A DNA stretch of 64,000 bases, taken from contig NZ_QRDQ01000008.1 of the NCBI RefSeq assembly GCF_003385895.1, positions 864,354 to 928,353 on the forward strand, read 5' to 3'. This DNA comes from Flavobacterium cutihirudinis (GTDB lineage Bacteria; Bacteroidota; Bacteroidia; Flavobacteriales; Flavobacteriaceae). Position 1 is the first letter of the stretch, and the number at the start of each line of letters is the position of its first letter. The translations under genes were made by a program, and so were the position numbers. The notes below the pieces were generated by a model. That model saw nothing but the letters and a program-made list of their open reading frames with translations, was not told the origin of the DNA and ran no database searches. Of the stretch, positions 53,005 to 61,329 are shown piece after piece.

Positions 53005-54063
53005 TTATTTTTTCGCTTCGTCGATGCGTTTTTGAATCAAATCCCAAGCGTAATAATGAAACGTCATGCCGTTGCTCATCGCTACAAAAAGACCGTTTTT
53101 GTATGGTCCGCCAAGATTAACACTTGTAACATCGGCACCGTCACATTCGATTGTAGACGTTGGAACTTCTGCCAATAGAGGATAACTGTTTGGGTTTCCT
53201 TTTGCGCCTTCTCTCGGGTAAACCATAAAAGAATTAGCTTGTTGGTTTGAAACTAAGATATAACCTGTAGAATCTGTTTTTTTGTAAATAGCAATTCCTT
53301 CGTGATCGGCTTTGAAATCTTTTTGACCAAAGAAAGCCAATTCTTTATTATCGTTTAAAGCAGGATCTGCTTTGTATTTTCTGATTCCAACTTGTTCGTC
53401 ACAATATAAAACAGTTCCTAATTCGTTATCAACTGCAATAGCTTCGATTTCTTTTTTACCGCTGTAAGTCCCGAATTTGCGAACTACTTTTGCTGTAGCA
53501 TTTTTTCCTGAACCAGATAATTCATATTGCCATAAATAACTTCCTGATGGTCCCGTTTTTCTTCCTACAATGGCAAATATCTTCTTATCGCTCGGGCGTG
53601 TGTATAAAGCAATTCCCATTGGGTCGCGTTGTGCTTCTCCTTCAAAAACTGGAATTCCGCCGTTATCAATTGGTGTTAAATCAGGCAAACTGAAAATTCT
53701 GATTTTATTCTCTTCACGTTCCGTAGTAACGGCAACGTCTACTTTTTTTCCGTCAATAAGCAATCCGTAAGCGATATCCACATTATTTGGACGTTTTAAC
53801 GGAATTGACTTCTTAAGGATTTTTCCATTTAAATCAAAAGCGTATAAACCTCCGTCAGAATCTTTGTCTGTTCCTACAATAATACTTTTTGAAGGATCTG
53901 TTGGATGAATCCAGATAGAAGGATCATCTGTGTCATGCGGCAAAGCTTCGGTAACAGCAGTTGGTTTTACGGCATTTGGCGAAACCGGAGCCAATTTATC
54001 ATCCTTACAAGCTGTAAATGAAAGCGATAAAAGTAAAAAAGCAATTAAAGATTTATTCTTCAT
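53005..54063 (-). CDS. Beta-propeller phytase, lipoprotein
   Basis: A 352-residue lipoprotein (lipobox ending Cys19, LSFTACKDD) of the 3-phytase beta-propeller family. Visible features are HDTDDPSIWIHPTDPSKSII, GLYAFDLNGK, RPNNVDIAYG and a late HEGIAIYKK. Calcium-dependent members release phosphate from phytate or other inositol phosphates. It follows the TonB receptor gene at 75 bp, suggesting surface capture and hydrolysis of organic phosphate. Some propeller members have other esterase activity, so the substrate is an inference. Confidence 0.9.
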   Translation of the reverse strand: MKNKSLIAFLLLSLSFTACKDDKLAPVSPNAVKPTAVTEALPHDTDDPSIWIHPTDPSKSIIVGTDKDSDGGLYAFDLNGKILKKSIPLKRPNNVDIAYGLLIDGKKVDVAVTTEREENKIRIFSLPDLTPIDNGGIPVFEGEAQRDPMGIALYTRPSDKKIFAIVGRKTGPSGSYLWQYELSGSGKNATAKVVRKFGTYSGKKEIEAIAVDNELGTVLYCDEQVGIRKYKADPALNDNKELAFFGQKDFKADHEGIAIYKKTDSTGYILVSNQQANSFMVYPREGAKGNPNSYPLLAEVPTSTIECDGADVTSVNLGGPYKNGLFVAMSNGMTFHYYAWDLIQKRIDEAKK

Positions 54064-54138
54064 TTTTTGTTATGTATTTAATGTAATTAGACAGAGCCGT
54101 TAAACTCTGTCTAATTTATGAATTTTAAAAAATAGATT

Positions 54139-56949
54139 TTACAAGTCCAGTTTCAATCCGAAATTATAACGAGCCTGATAATATTCAGCTTGTTTTGTGT
54201 GTGCTTCAACTCCTTGGTAGTAGCGTAACGGTTGATTTGTTAGGTTATTCGCTTCAGCAAAAAGACGAAGTTTTGGAGTGATTTTATAAGCAGCATTTGC
54301 ATCTAAGAAAAACTGTTTGTCATAATAACTGTCTTTGTATGATTCAGAACCCAATTCATCTAAATAATCAGATGTAAAGTTGGTTGAGATTCTTGCAGAG
54401 AAACGTTTGTTTTCCCACGATAAAGATCCGTTGAACATATGTGGTGTTGTACCCGGAAGACTGATGTCGTTTCTTTCGTTTCCATCTTCATCAGAAATAC
54501 CTTTTGCTTTCGATTTTGTGTAGGTATAGTTCAAATAAATACCAAAACCTTTAAGGAATTTTCCAGGAAGGAAATCTAACTGACGTTGAAAAGCAACCTC
54601 AAATCCGTAAACGTCTACAGTATCACCATTTCTTGATTGTAAGAATGACCAGTTTTCGCCAGCTGGAATTGGATTAATTTGGTTTGGAAAATCAGCAGCA
54701 AATTTTGCATCTGTATATTGATTATCGCTATAGTTGTAAATGAAATCGTGTAATTTTTTGTAGAAAACACCTCCAGAAATCAAACCAACAGATTTGAAAT
54801 AATTCTCTGCCATGAAATCATAATTGTATGAGTAAGTAGCGTCAAGATCTGGATTTCCTGCAGTAATTTCTTTATCAGCTGCAATGTTGTTTACATAAGG
54901 AGCTAATGCATAATAGTTTGGACGTGCTAAAGCTGTTGTAGCAGCCGCTCTTAAAACTAAATCTTTAGTCGCATTGTACTGGAAAGAGATACTTGGCAAT
55001 AAATTAGTATAAGAGTTTTTAGTATTGATTTGGCTTTCTAAATCTTGCTCGTCCAATACACGGTTTCCTGTATAATCGATGTGTGTGTTTTCCATACGGA
55101 AACCTAAAACCATCGAAAGTTTATCATTAAAATCCTGATCCCATCTTACATAGGCAGCAGTAATTCTTTCTTTAGCATTATAATTTACAGCCAAATATTC
55201 AGCCGGATCTGCTTCTTTATCAAATAAAGTAGGATTGTTTAAGTCTAAACTTCCTAAAAAAGAAGCTGAAGCAAAGGTTCCCGGTACATATTTACTTCCC
55301 GGATTGAAGTTTTTACCATCAAAGAAACTTGTTGGAACTTCAGATAATAATTCCATTCCGTCATTGATTGGTTCGTAAGAATAGAAAGAATTGTTTCTTT
55401 CTTTTTCCTTCAAACGAAGTCTAACTCCTGTTCTTAATCTTCCTTTTTCTCCAGCAATAACAGAGAATGGGAAACGGATATTTACTTTTGCACCAAATTC
55501 GCTTTCGCTTGTTTCATCTGTGTTTTCGGTAACCGAATCAAATTTGAATTCGTCTGTAGCTTCACCAACAGTTGTCATTAAAGGAAATCTTGGGTTAGAT
55601 AAATCTTCGAACATTTCCAATCCTTTTTGACGGTATTCGATATAACGCTCTTGCGGACGATATTCTCTCGCTTTTGCATAATTGGCAGACCAGTCTAAAT
55701 CTAAAGTTGAATTGATTAAATGCTCTCCACGAATTGAATAATTCTGAACACGTTGATCTTCTAATCTTCTGTTTTTGTTTCTATTGTTGTCAACTCCACC
55801 TTTTGTTTGGCGTTTTACACGACCTTCAAAACCTGTAATTTCTTCACCATTATAAATTGGTTCAATATCATCGTAAGTTGTTCTGAAACGGTTTTCTCTA
55901 TCGTCTCTCCAGTTGTAGATAGCGTTTGCGAAAATGGTATTGTTTTCGTCAAATTTATAATCTAAAGCAACAGATCCGCTACGACGAATACGCTGAACAT
56001 CATACTTTCTAATTTCTGAAGCTTGTAAATAGTCATTTCCGAAATCATCTTTTACCCATTCGTTTTCGATATTGTCAGATCCGTAATCTACATTATTATA
56101 TGATCCGCTAAAAACGGCTCCAAGTTTGTTGTCGAAAAAACGATTTCCATATACAAATCCTGCCGTGTAAGAAGCGTGCTCGCGAATTGGCAAGTAACCG
56201 CCAGCAAGTGTTGCAGAGATTCTCTCTCCATTTGGAGTTGCTCTTGTAATCAAGTTTACAGAACCTCCAATTGCATCAGCATCCATGTCTGATGTTAGGG
56301 TTTTATTTACTTCAATAGTAGAAATCATATCAGACGGAATCAAGTCCATTTGAACGTTTCTGTTATCTCCTTCAGCAGAAGGAATACGGTCACCATTTAA
56401 AGTTACAGAGTTTAAAGATGGCGCAAGACCTCTAATGATAATATTACGCGCTTCACCTTGGTCATTCTGCATTGTGATACCCGGAACACGTTTTAAAGCG
56501 TCTCCTACGTTGGCATCAGGAAAACGTCCAACTTGGTCAGATGAAATTACGTTTCCGATATTTTTATTGTTTTTTTGCTGATTCAGTGCTTTGGCCTGAC
56601 CTTTTAAAATGTCTCCAACCACAACTTCGTTCAATTCAGTTCCTGAAGTTTTCAAAGCAAAATCAATTACATTATTTTTTCCTTGTTCTACAGTGATTTC
56701 TTTTGTTATAGAAGTGTAACCTATATATTTTACTTCAAGTTTATAAGTTCCGCTATTGATATTCAATAATTCAAAACGGCCATTGTAATCTGAAACCGTG
56801 TATTTGTTTTCACCAACGATTTGAATCATCGCTCCAGGCAATGGTAATTTGTCGTCAGTATCTAATACTTTTCCTGAGATTATTGCTTTTTGGGCATAAC
56901 CGGAAAAGGCCAATAAAATGAATGTTACTACTAAATAAATTTTTCTCAT
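54139..56949 (-). CDS. TonB-dependent receptor
   Basis: A 936-residue outer-membrane receptor. A signal peptide (MRKIYLVVTFILLAFSGYAQ) is followed by a carboxypeptidase-regulatory-like domain (about 22-105), a plug with QVGRFPDANVGDALKRVPGI and IIRGLAPSLNSVTLNG (about 115-235), and a 22-strand barrel ending NFGLKLDL. There is no SusD partner. It precedes the phytase gene on the same strand, so uptake of a phosphate ester is the likely role. The C-terminal strand is intact. Confidence 0.93.
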   Translation of the reverse strand: MRKIYLVVTFILLAFSGYAQKAIISGKVLDTDDKLPLPGAMIQIVGENKYTVSDYNGRFELLNINSGTYKLEVKYIGYTSITKEITVEQGKNNVIDFALKTSGTELNEVVVGDILKGQAKALNQQKNNKNIGNVISSDQVGRFPDANVGDALKRVPGITMQNDQGEARNIIIRGLAPSLNSVTLNGDRIPSAEGDNRNVQMDLIPSDMISTIEVNKTLTSDMDADAIGGSVNLITRATPNGERISATLAGGYLPIREHASYTAGFVYGNRFFDNKLGAVFSGSYNNVDYGSDNIENEWVKDDFGNDYLQASEIRKYDVQRIRRSGSVALDYKFDENNTIFANAIYNWRDDRENRFRTTYDDIEPIYNGEEITGFEGRVKRQTKGGVDNNRNKNRRLEDQRVQNYSIRGEHLINSTLDLDWSANYAKAREYRPQERYIEYRQKGLEMFEDLSNPRFPLMTTVGEATDEFKFDSVTENTDETSESEFGAKVNIRFPFSVIAGEKGRLRTGVRLRLKEKERNNSFYSYEPINDGMELLSEVPTSFFDGKNFNPGSKYVPGTFASASFLGSLDLNNPTLFDKEADPAEYLAVNYNAKERITAAYVRWDQDFNDKLSMVLGFRMENTHIDYTGNRVLDEQDLESQINTKNSYTNLLPSISFQYNATKDLVLRAAATTALARPNYYALAPYVNNIAADKEITAGNPDLDATYSYNYDFMAENYFKSVGLISGGVFYKKLHDFIYNYSDNQYTDAKFAADFPNQINPIPAGENWSFLQSRNGDTVDVYGFEVAFQRQLDFLPGKFLKGFGIYLNYTYTKSKAKGISDEDGNERNDISLPGTTPHMFNGSLSWENKRFSARISTNFTSDYLDELGSESYKDSYYDKQFFLDANAAYKITPKLRLFAEANNLTNQPLRYYQGVEAHTKQAEYYQARYNFGLKLDL

Positions 56950-57119
56950 TGTGTGTTAGTTTGATTTGGATGCGAAACTAGAACCTTAATGTTATTTAAG
57001 GAGTTGAAAAAAATTAACATAGTGTTATGATTCTATAGAGAAAAACGGAAGTTATTAATGTTAAAGTAACATTTATTAAGCTCAAATAATTTAAAGGCAA
57101 ATGAAAACAAATTGACTAT

Positions 57120-57153
57120 TTGCCTCATAATTAAATTTTTGGCGCTAAATTTG
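57120..57153 (+). promoter_or_regulatory. Promoter of the DUF4407 gene
   Basis: TTG (57120-57122) and TAAATTTG (57146-57153), spaced by 23 bp. The ATG is 31 bp downstream. Confidence 0.55.
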
Positions 57154-57184
57154 CCGTATCAATCACAATCAAAAATCATCAATC

Positions 57185-58285
57185 ATGTTAAAACAATTTT
57201 TCATCCTATGTTCAGGAGCCGACCGTGATCTCTTGAAAGACTGCTCAGAAGGCGAGCAAACCAAATATGTTGGTATTGGTGCTACGGTATTCTTCACCGC
57301 AGTTATGGCCTTTCTTGCCAGCGCCTATGCACTTTTCACTGTTTTCGATTCTATTTATCCTGCCTTAATTTTCGGATTTGTATGGAGTTTGCTGATCTTT
57401 AATTTGGATCGTTTTATCGTTTCGACCATAAAAAAAAGAGATCGTTTTTTAGATGAATTCCTGCAGGCGACACCTCGTATTGCATTGGCTATTATTATCG
57501 CTATTGTAATTTCTAAACCTTTGGAGATTAAAATTTTCGAAAAAGAAATCAATACAGTTTTATTGAAAGAGAAAAACGAAATGGAATTGGCCAATAAAAA
57601 GCAAATTGGCACTTATTTCAAAACGGATTTAGACAAAAATAAAGCTGAAATCGCCGCTCTAAAAGCTGATATTGTAAAGAAAGAAAAAGAAGTTAATGCC
57701 TTATATTCAACTTATATTACAGAAGCTGAAGGAACTGCCGGAACCAAGAAATTAGGAAAAGGCCCCGTTTATAAAGAAAAGCGCGAAAAACACGATGCTG
57801 CTTTAAAAGAATTCGAAACGCTTAAAAAGACCAACGAAGCTAAAATTGCTGAAAAAGAAAAAGCAGGTGTACAGCTTCAAGCCGATTTAGACAAAAAAGT
57901 TTCGCAGACGCAACCAATCATCGAAGGTTTCGACGGATTAATGGCTCGTATAAATGCCTTAAACAAATTACCTTGGTTGCCATCGTTTTTTATAATGCTT
58001 TTGTTTTTAGCAATTGAAACGTCACCAATTATCGCCAAATTATTGGCACCTAAAGGTGAATTCGATTTCAAACAAGAGGAAGCCGAAACAGCAATGAAAG
58101 CTTCTTTGGCACAAAACAAATACCAACGCGATTTATTAGTAAAAACCAGCGCCGAAATGCACGATAAAGTGTACGCTGATATCGCCGAAGACAAAGGCCT
58201 TTTCGATTTACAACGGAAAAATGCAAAGGAATTACTCGAATTACAGTCGAATAAATTCGTAGAAAAACAGAAAGCGACTCTATAA
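57185..58285 (+). CDS. DUF4407 membrane protein with coiled coil
   Basis: A 366-residue inner-membrane protein. Helices lie near 33-55, 60-80 and 95-115, followed by a long charged coiled coil (about 125-245) and a fourth helix (about 258-276, LPSFFIMLLFLAIETSPII), then a second charged helical tail. The arrangement, starting FFILCSGADRDLLKDC, is that of DUF4407. Function is unknown. The gene diverges from the TonB receptor and ends before a strong hairpin terminator. Confidence 0.82.
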   Translation: MLKQFFILCSGADRDLLKDCSEGEQTKYVGIGATVFFTAVMAFLASAYALFTVFDSIYPALIFGFVWSLLIFNLDRFIVSTIKKRDRFLDEFLQATPRIALAIIIAIVISKPLEIKIFEKEINTVLLKEKNEMELANKKQIGTYFKTDLDKNKAEIAALKADIVKKEKEVNALYSTYITEAEGTAGTKKLGKGPVYKEKREKHDAALKEFETLKKTNEAKIAEKEKAGVQLQADLDKKVSQTQPIIEGFDGLMARINALNKLPWLPSFFIMLLFLAIETSPIIAKLLAPKGEFDFKQEEAETAMKASLAQNKYQRDLLVKTSAEMHDKVYADIAEDKGLFDLQRKNAKELLELQSNKFVEKQKATL

Positions 58286-58332
58286 GTGCAAAGTTTCTAA
58301 GTAGAAAGTTTCTGAGTGCAAAGTTTAAATGC

Positions 58333-58370
58333 AAAGCCCGAAATAGAATCTCTATTTCGGGCTTTTTTTA
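58333..58370. terminator. Terminator between convergent genes
   Basis: Perfect 15-bp stem (58333-58347 with 58351-58365; core GCCCGAAATAGA) with a T run. Flanking DNA (58286-58332, 58380-58425) holds short direct copies of GTGCAAAGTTT in both orientations. Confidence 0.85.
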
Positions 58371-58431
58371 TTTAACGCAAATTCAATAAAAACTTTGCGC
58401 TTTGTACTCTGTACTTTGCACTTTTTTAAAA

Positions 58432-59142
58432 TTACATGTAGCTTAAAATCTCTTTTTTATAAGCATCATATTCTCCCTGCATGATCAAACCGTTATCAAG
58501 AAGTTTTTTATAATTCTGTAATTTATCAAAAAGTTCCTCTTTAGATAAATCGCTTAGTTTACGTTCGCCTGTTGGAGCTTGCGGCTGAATTGGTTCAAAA
58601 GTTTCTGTATAAACCGGAGCTGCAGGCAAAATTTCAGCAAAACTTGTTACTTCTTCTGTTTCTACTTCTTCAACTTCATCCTCGTCTTCAAATGCAGGTT
58701 CTTCAGTTTCAAAAGTTTCCTGAATTGGAGTTGCCATCTGAACCGGATTTTTCAATAAATCCAATTGTTCTTTAGCGTAAGTATAAATTTTTCTTGCCTG
58801 AATTTTCGGAATATAATCAATTGAAACTGCTAAATCTGTTTTTGTTCCAAATGAAAATTCAGAACCCAAAATATTTTCTTTTACAAAAGTACTTGCAATA
58901 TCATCCCAGGTATAATCTGTAAAATCCATCGAAAGGCCTAAGTTTTTAGGCTTACAGATGATAATTCTTTTATTTGTTAAAACTATACTGTCAGGAAAAA
59001 CAGTAATAGCAGGTTTTTTTTGTACTGCGATATACCCAACTTCTTCGCCTTTCATTAATAAATCAGTGAGTTTCGAAGTGATTTTTTCAATCGCTTTTGG
59101 ATCTTGTTCTTCGTTCAAAAATTTTTTAAATTGTTCTTTCAT
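58432..59142 (-). CDS. PH-domain and SHOCT-domain protein
   Basis: A 236-residue cytoplasmic protein. The N-terminal half has the bacterial PH-like pattern KPAITVFPDSIVLTNKRIII and WDDIASTFVKENILGSEF. A Pro/Glu-rich disordered linker (about 130-195) follows, and the C-terminus is a SHOCT-like motif (ELFDKLQNYKKLLDNGLIMQ, then EYDAYKKEIL). SHOCT motifs mediate oligomerisation or binding. No enzymatic function is indicated. Confidence 0.8.
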   Translation of the reverse strand: MKEQFKKFLNEEQDPKAIEKITSKLTDLLMKGEEVGYIAVQKKPAITVFPDSIVLTNKRIIICKPKNLGLSMDFTDYTWDDIASTFVKENILGSEFSFGTKTDLAVSIDYIPKIQARKIYTYAKEQLDLLKNPVQMATPIQETFETEEPAFEDEDEVEEVETEEVTSFAEILPAAPVYTETFEPIQPQAPTGERKLSDLSKEELFDKLQNYKKLLDNGLIMQGEYDAYKKEILSYM

Positions 59143-59211
59143 TTTTTTAAGATTCTAAGTTACTTAGCTACTATAGCGCTGAGTTTTTTACTGACGTTAC
59201 AAATGTAATGC

Positions 59212-59583
59212 CTAATTTTCTAATTCGATAATTTCATTCTGAATTTTCTTTGTTAAGCTTTTGAAAACCAATTCATACGAATGATCTATAAGTTCTTTAA
59301 CAAATGAAGTTGGTAAATTTCCGTTTAAGGCAACAGTATTCCAATGCACTTTGCTCATATGAAATCCCGGTTTTATTTCGTCATATTCTGCTCGGAGTTC
59401 TTCTGCGCGCTCCGGATCGCATTTTAAATTCACCGATTGCTCATTTTTTTCCCATTGAGATAACGAAGACAAAGCAAACATTTTACCGCCGACTTTAAAA
59501 ACTAAAGTGTCTTCATCGAAAGGAAAATGTTCGCTGACACCTTTTTTCGAAAGGCAATATTCGTAATAGGTTTCTAAATTCAT
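59212..59583 (-). CDS. MmcQ/YjbR family protein
   Basis: A 123-residue small protein of the MmcQ/YjbR double-wing fold: EYCLSKKGVSEHFPFDEDTLVFKVGGKMFAL, shown here by GVSEHFPFDED and KVGGKMFAL, then VNLKCDPERAEELRAEY and HWNTVAL. Members may bind DNA in the manner of CyaY-like folds, but the role is unknown. It is 6 bp downstream of the DUF4260 gene, in a run of three closely spaced genes. Confidence 0.87.
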   Translation of the reverse strand: MNLETYYEYCLSKKGVSEHFPFDEDTLVFKVGGKMFALSSLSQWEKNEQSVNLKCDPERAEELRAEYDEIKPGFHMSKVHWNTVALNGNLPTSFVKELIDHSYELVFKSLTKKIQNEIIELEN

Positions 59584-59589
59584 AATTAT

Positions 59590-59940
59590 TTATTTACCGA
59601 TTTCACCTAGATGTGTGTATTTAAAACCTTTTTCATATTTAAGACCATAACCAAAAATACGATCCATAGCCGAATGTGAAAATAAAATAATTCCGGCTAA
59701 CTGCATAATTTCATTACTTAAATAACATCCGGCTCCATAAATTAAAAGTGCAATTCCTTTATGATGAAAAATATTGTAGAGAAGTGCTCCAACTTTGTTT
59801 CCAAATGCATATCCAATCATAGATAAATCCGGAGCTAAAATTAGAACCAAAAACCACCACCATTCAAAACTTAGACGATTGAATAAAAAGATTCCGAGAA
59901 TAAATAATGCCGTTTCTTCGAGTTTGATTATAGTGTTCAT
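59590..59940 (-). CDS. DUF4260 membrane protein
   Basis: A 116-residue protein with three or four hydrophobic helices. The sequence IKLEETALFILGIFLFNRL, DLSMIGYAFGNKVGALLYN, FHHKGIALLIYG and SHSAMDRIFGYGLKY with conserved His and Asp residues matches the DUF4260 family. Function is unknown. Its start overlaps the acetyltransferase stop by 4 nt. Confidence 0.85.
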   Translation of the reverse strand: MNTIIKLEETALFILGIFLFNRLSFEWWWFLVLILAPDLSMIGYAFGNKVGALLYNIFHHKGIALLIYGAGCYLSNEIMQLAGIILFSHSAMDRIFGYGLKYEKGFKYTHLGEIGK

Positions 59941-60338
59941 TTTACGATTTTTTCCATCATCTTTTCAGGATGATTCAGTTTTGTAAATCCGAATTTCTCA
60001 TATAAAAAATGTGCATCAGTAGTTGCCAATCGCCAGATTTTAACTTCTTGTAGTTGAGGTTCTTTCATCATTGCTTCAATTAAAATCGACGAATATCCTT
60101 TTCCGCGATGTTCTTCAGTTATAAAAACGTCCATTAAATAGGCGAAAACCACATAATCGGTAATAACGCGCGCAAAGCCAATTTGCTCGTCATCCAAATA
60201 AATTCCAAAACAAACCGAAGCATCAATTGTTCGCTGTACTTCATCGATTGTTCGACCGGCAGCCCAATAAATATCTTTTAAAAAATTCTGTATAAACGGA
60301 ACATCAAGTTTTGTTTTATCAGTTGAAACAGTAATCAT
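59937..60338 (-). CDS. GNAT-family N-acetyltransferase
   Basis: A 133-residue acetyltransferase. The acetyl-CoA loop is seen as EEHRGKGYSSILIEAMM (R/Q-x-x-G-x-G/A pattern), preceded by the beta-4 strand YLMDVFITEE and followed by LATTDAHFLYEKFGFTKL. The substrate cannot be deduced. First of three coupled genes (GNAT, DUF4260, MmcQ). Confidence 0.9.
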   Translation of the reverse strand: MITVSTDKTKLDVPFIQNFLKDIYWAAGRTIDEVQRTIDASVCFGIYLDDEQIGFARVITDYVVFAYLMDVFITEEHRGKGYSSILIEAMMKEPQLQEVKIWRLATTDAHFLYEKFGFTKLNHPEKMMEKIVK

Positions 60339-60351
60339 AGTTTATTTTTTT

Positions 60352-60507
60352 TTTGCCACAAATTACACGAATTGGCACTAATTTTTTTGCCACAGATTAA
60401 AGGATTAAAAATGATTAAATCTGTGTAAATCTTTTTATCCCGATAGCTATCGGGAGTGGCAAAACAAAAAAACAAATTCGCGAAAATTAGTGTAATTCGT
60501 GGCGAAC
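60352..60507. repeat. Nested family A repeats with 18-nt palindrome
   Basis: Left units GCCACAAATTACACGAATTG (60354) and GCCACAGATTAAAGGATTAA (60390) face inverted counterparts further right, ending GTGTAATTCGTGGC near 60502. The palindrome TCCCGATAGCTATCGGGA (60438-60455) interrupts the right arm of the inner unit. Confidence 0.65.
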
Positions 60508-60508
60508 T

Positions 60509-61297
60509 TTAAATCTTATATAAAATTGGTTTTGACGGACTTGCGTCATTCTCAAACGAAGCGATTTGAAGATTTAGTATATAATTTCCGTCTTCAATTT
60601 CGTCCGGAACATAAATCATTTCGGTAATAGTTACGTTTAATCGCGCATCGGAGTTTAGATTTACAGTGTCTTTTACATTCCAAAAAGCTTTATGTGCCAA
60701 TAATTTTCCTTCATCATGTTCTTTGTCGACACTTGGTAAATCGATCAGTAAATGTTGAATTTCGCTTTCGCGGATAAAAATCGCAGCCTCTTCAGACAAA
60801 TAAGGCGGATTTGTATTCGAGTATTTTCTTGATTTTTTTTCCTTTTGATTTGGAAGCGTCCTGATTATAATTGCTTCAGGTTTTGTCACGCTGAGCGGAG
60901 TCGAAGCGCTATCAAGTAATGTCACATTGAGCGAAGTCGAAATGCTTTCTTTCGTAATCACGAAATCTTCCTCAATTTTCTCAGGTTCAACCGTAATCAC
61001 TTTAGCAAAAAAGAAAAACTGTTTCAAGGATTGATTAATGCTGTAAAAATCATTTGTAATATGCCCCAAACACTCCGTATGCGTACCATGCCCATGCGGA
61101 TTGAAGAAAATATTATTAAAATTCGTCGATGATTTTCCTTCCGAAACTTTCCCGATCCAATCGCCAAAAACGACAGGTTTTATTTCGGGTTTTTCAATAT
61201 ACCATGCAATTGGGTTTTCGTCTGTATTGGTGAGCGGAATCGAAATATCAATAGGTTTTGATAAGTCGATTTCGAAGTTATTGATTTTTGCTATCAT
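60509..61297 (-). CDS. Cyclase-family (kynurenine formamidase-like) hydrolase
   Basis: A 262-residue metal-dependent hydrolase of the cyclase family. The signature HGHGTHTECLGH (68-79), with HxGTHxD changed to HxGTHxE, is present; a second conserved block, LLIDLPSVDKEHDEGKLLAH, follows. These enzymes hydrolyse formylkynurenine or related amides; the Asp to Glu change is unusual but may be tolerated. Residues about 118-138 are encoded by two in-frame copies of a dispersed intergenic repeat, which adds a loop. No tryptophan catabolic genes are adjacent. Confidence 0.85.
   Translation of the reverse strand: MIAKINNFEIDLSKPIDISIPLTNTDENPIAWYIEKPEIKPVVFGDWIGKVSEGKSSTNFNNIFFNPHGHGTHTECLGHITNDFYSINQSLKQFFFFAKVITVEPEKIEEDFVITKESISTSLNVTLLDSASTPLSVTKPEAIIIRTLPNQKEKKSRKYSNTNPPYLSEEAAIFIRESEIQHLLIDLPSVDKEHDEGKLLAHKAFWNVKDTVNLNSDARLNVTITEMIYVPDEIEDGNYILNLQIASFENDASPSKPILYKI
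60885..60945. repeat. Two tandem repeat units inside the cyclase-family gene
   Basis: Units beginning GTCACGCTGAGCGGAG (60885) and GTCACATTGAGCGAAG (60921) are 36 bp apart, exactly 12 codons. They resemble the family B repeat arms found between genes (for example GTCATCCTGAG near 16709). Confidence 0.75.
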
Positions 61298-61329
61298 AGC
61301 TAAAAACTAAATTTATCTTTGTTTACAAT

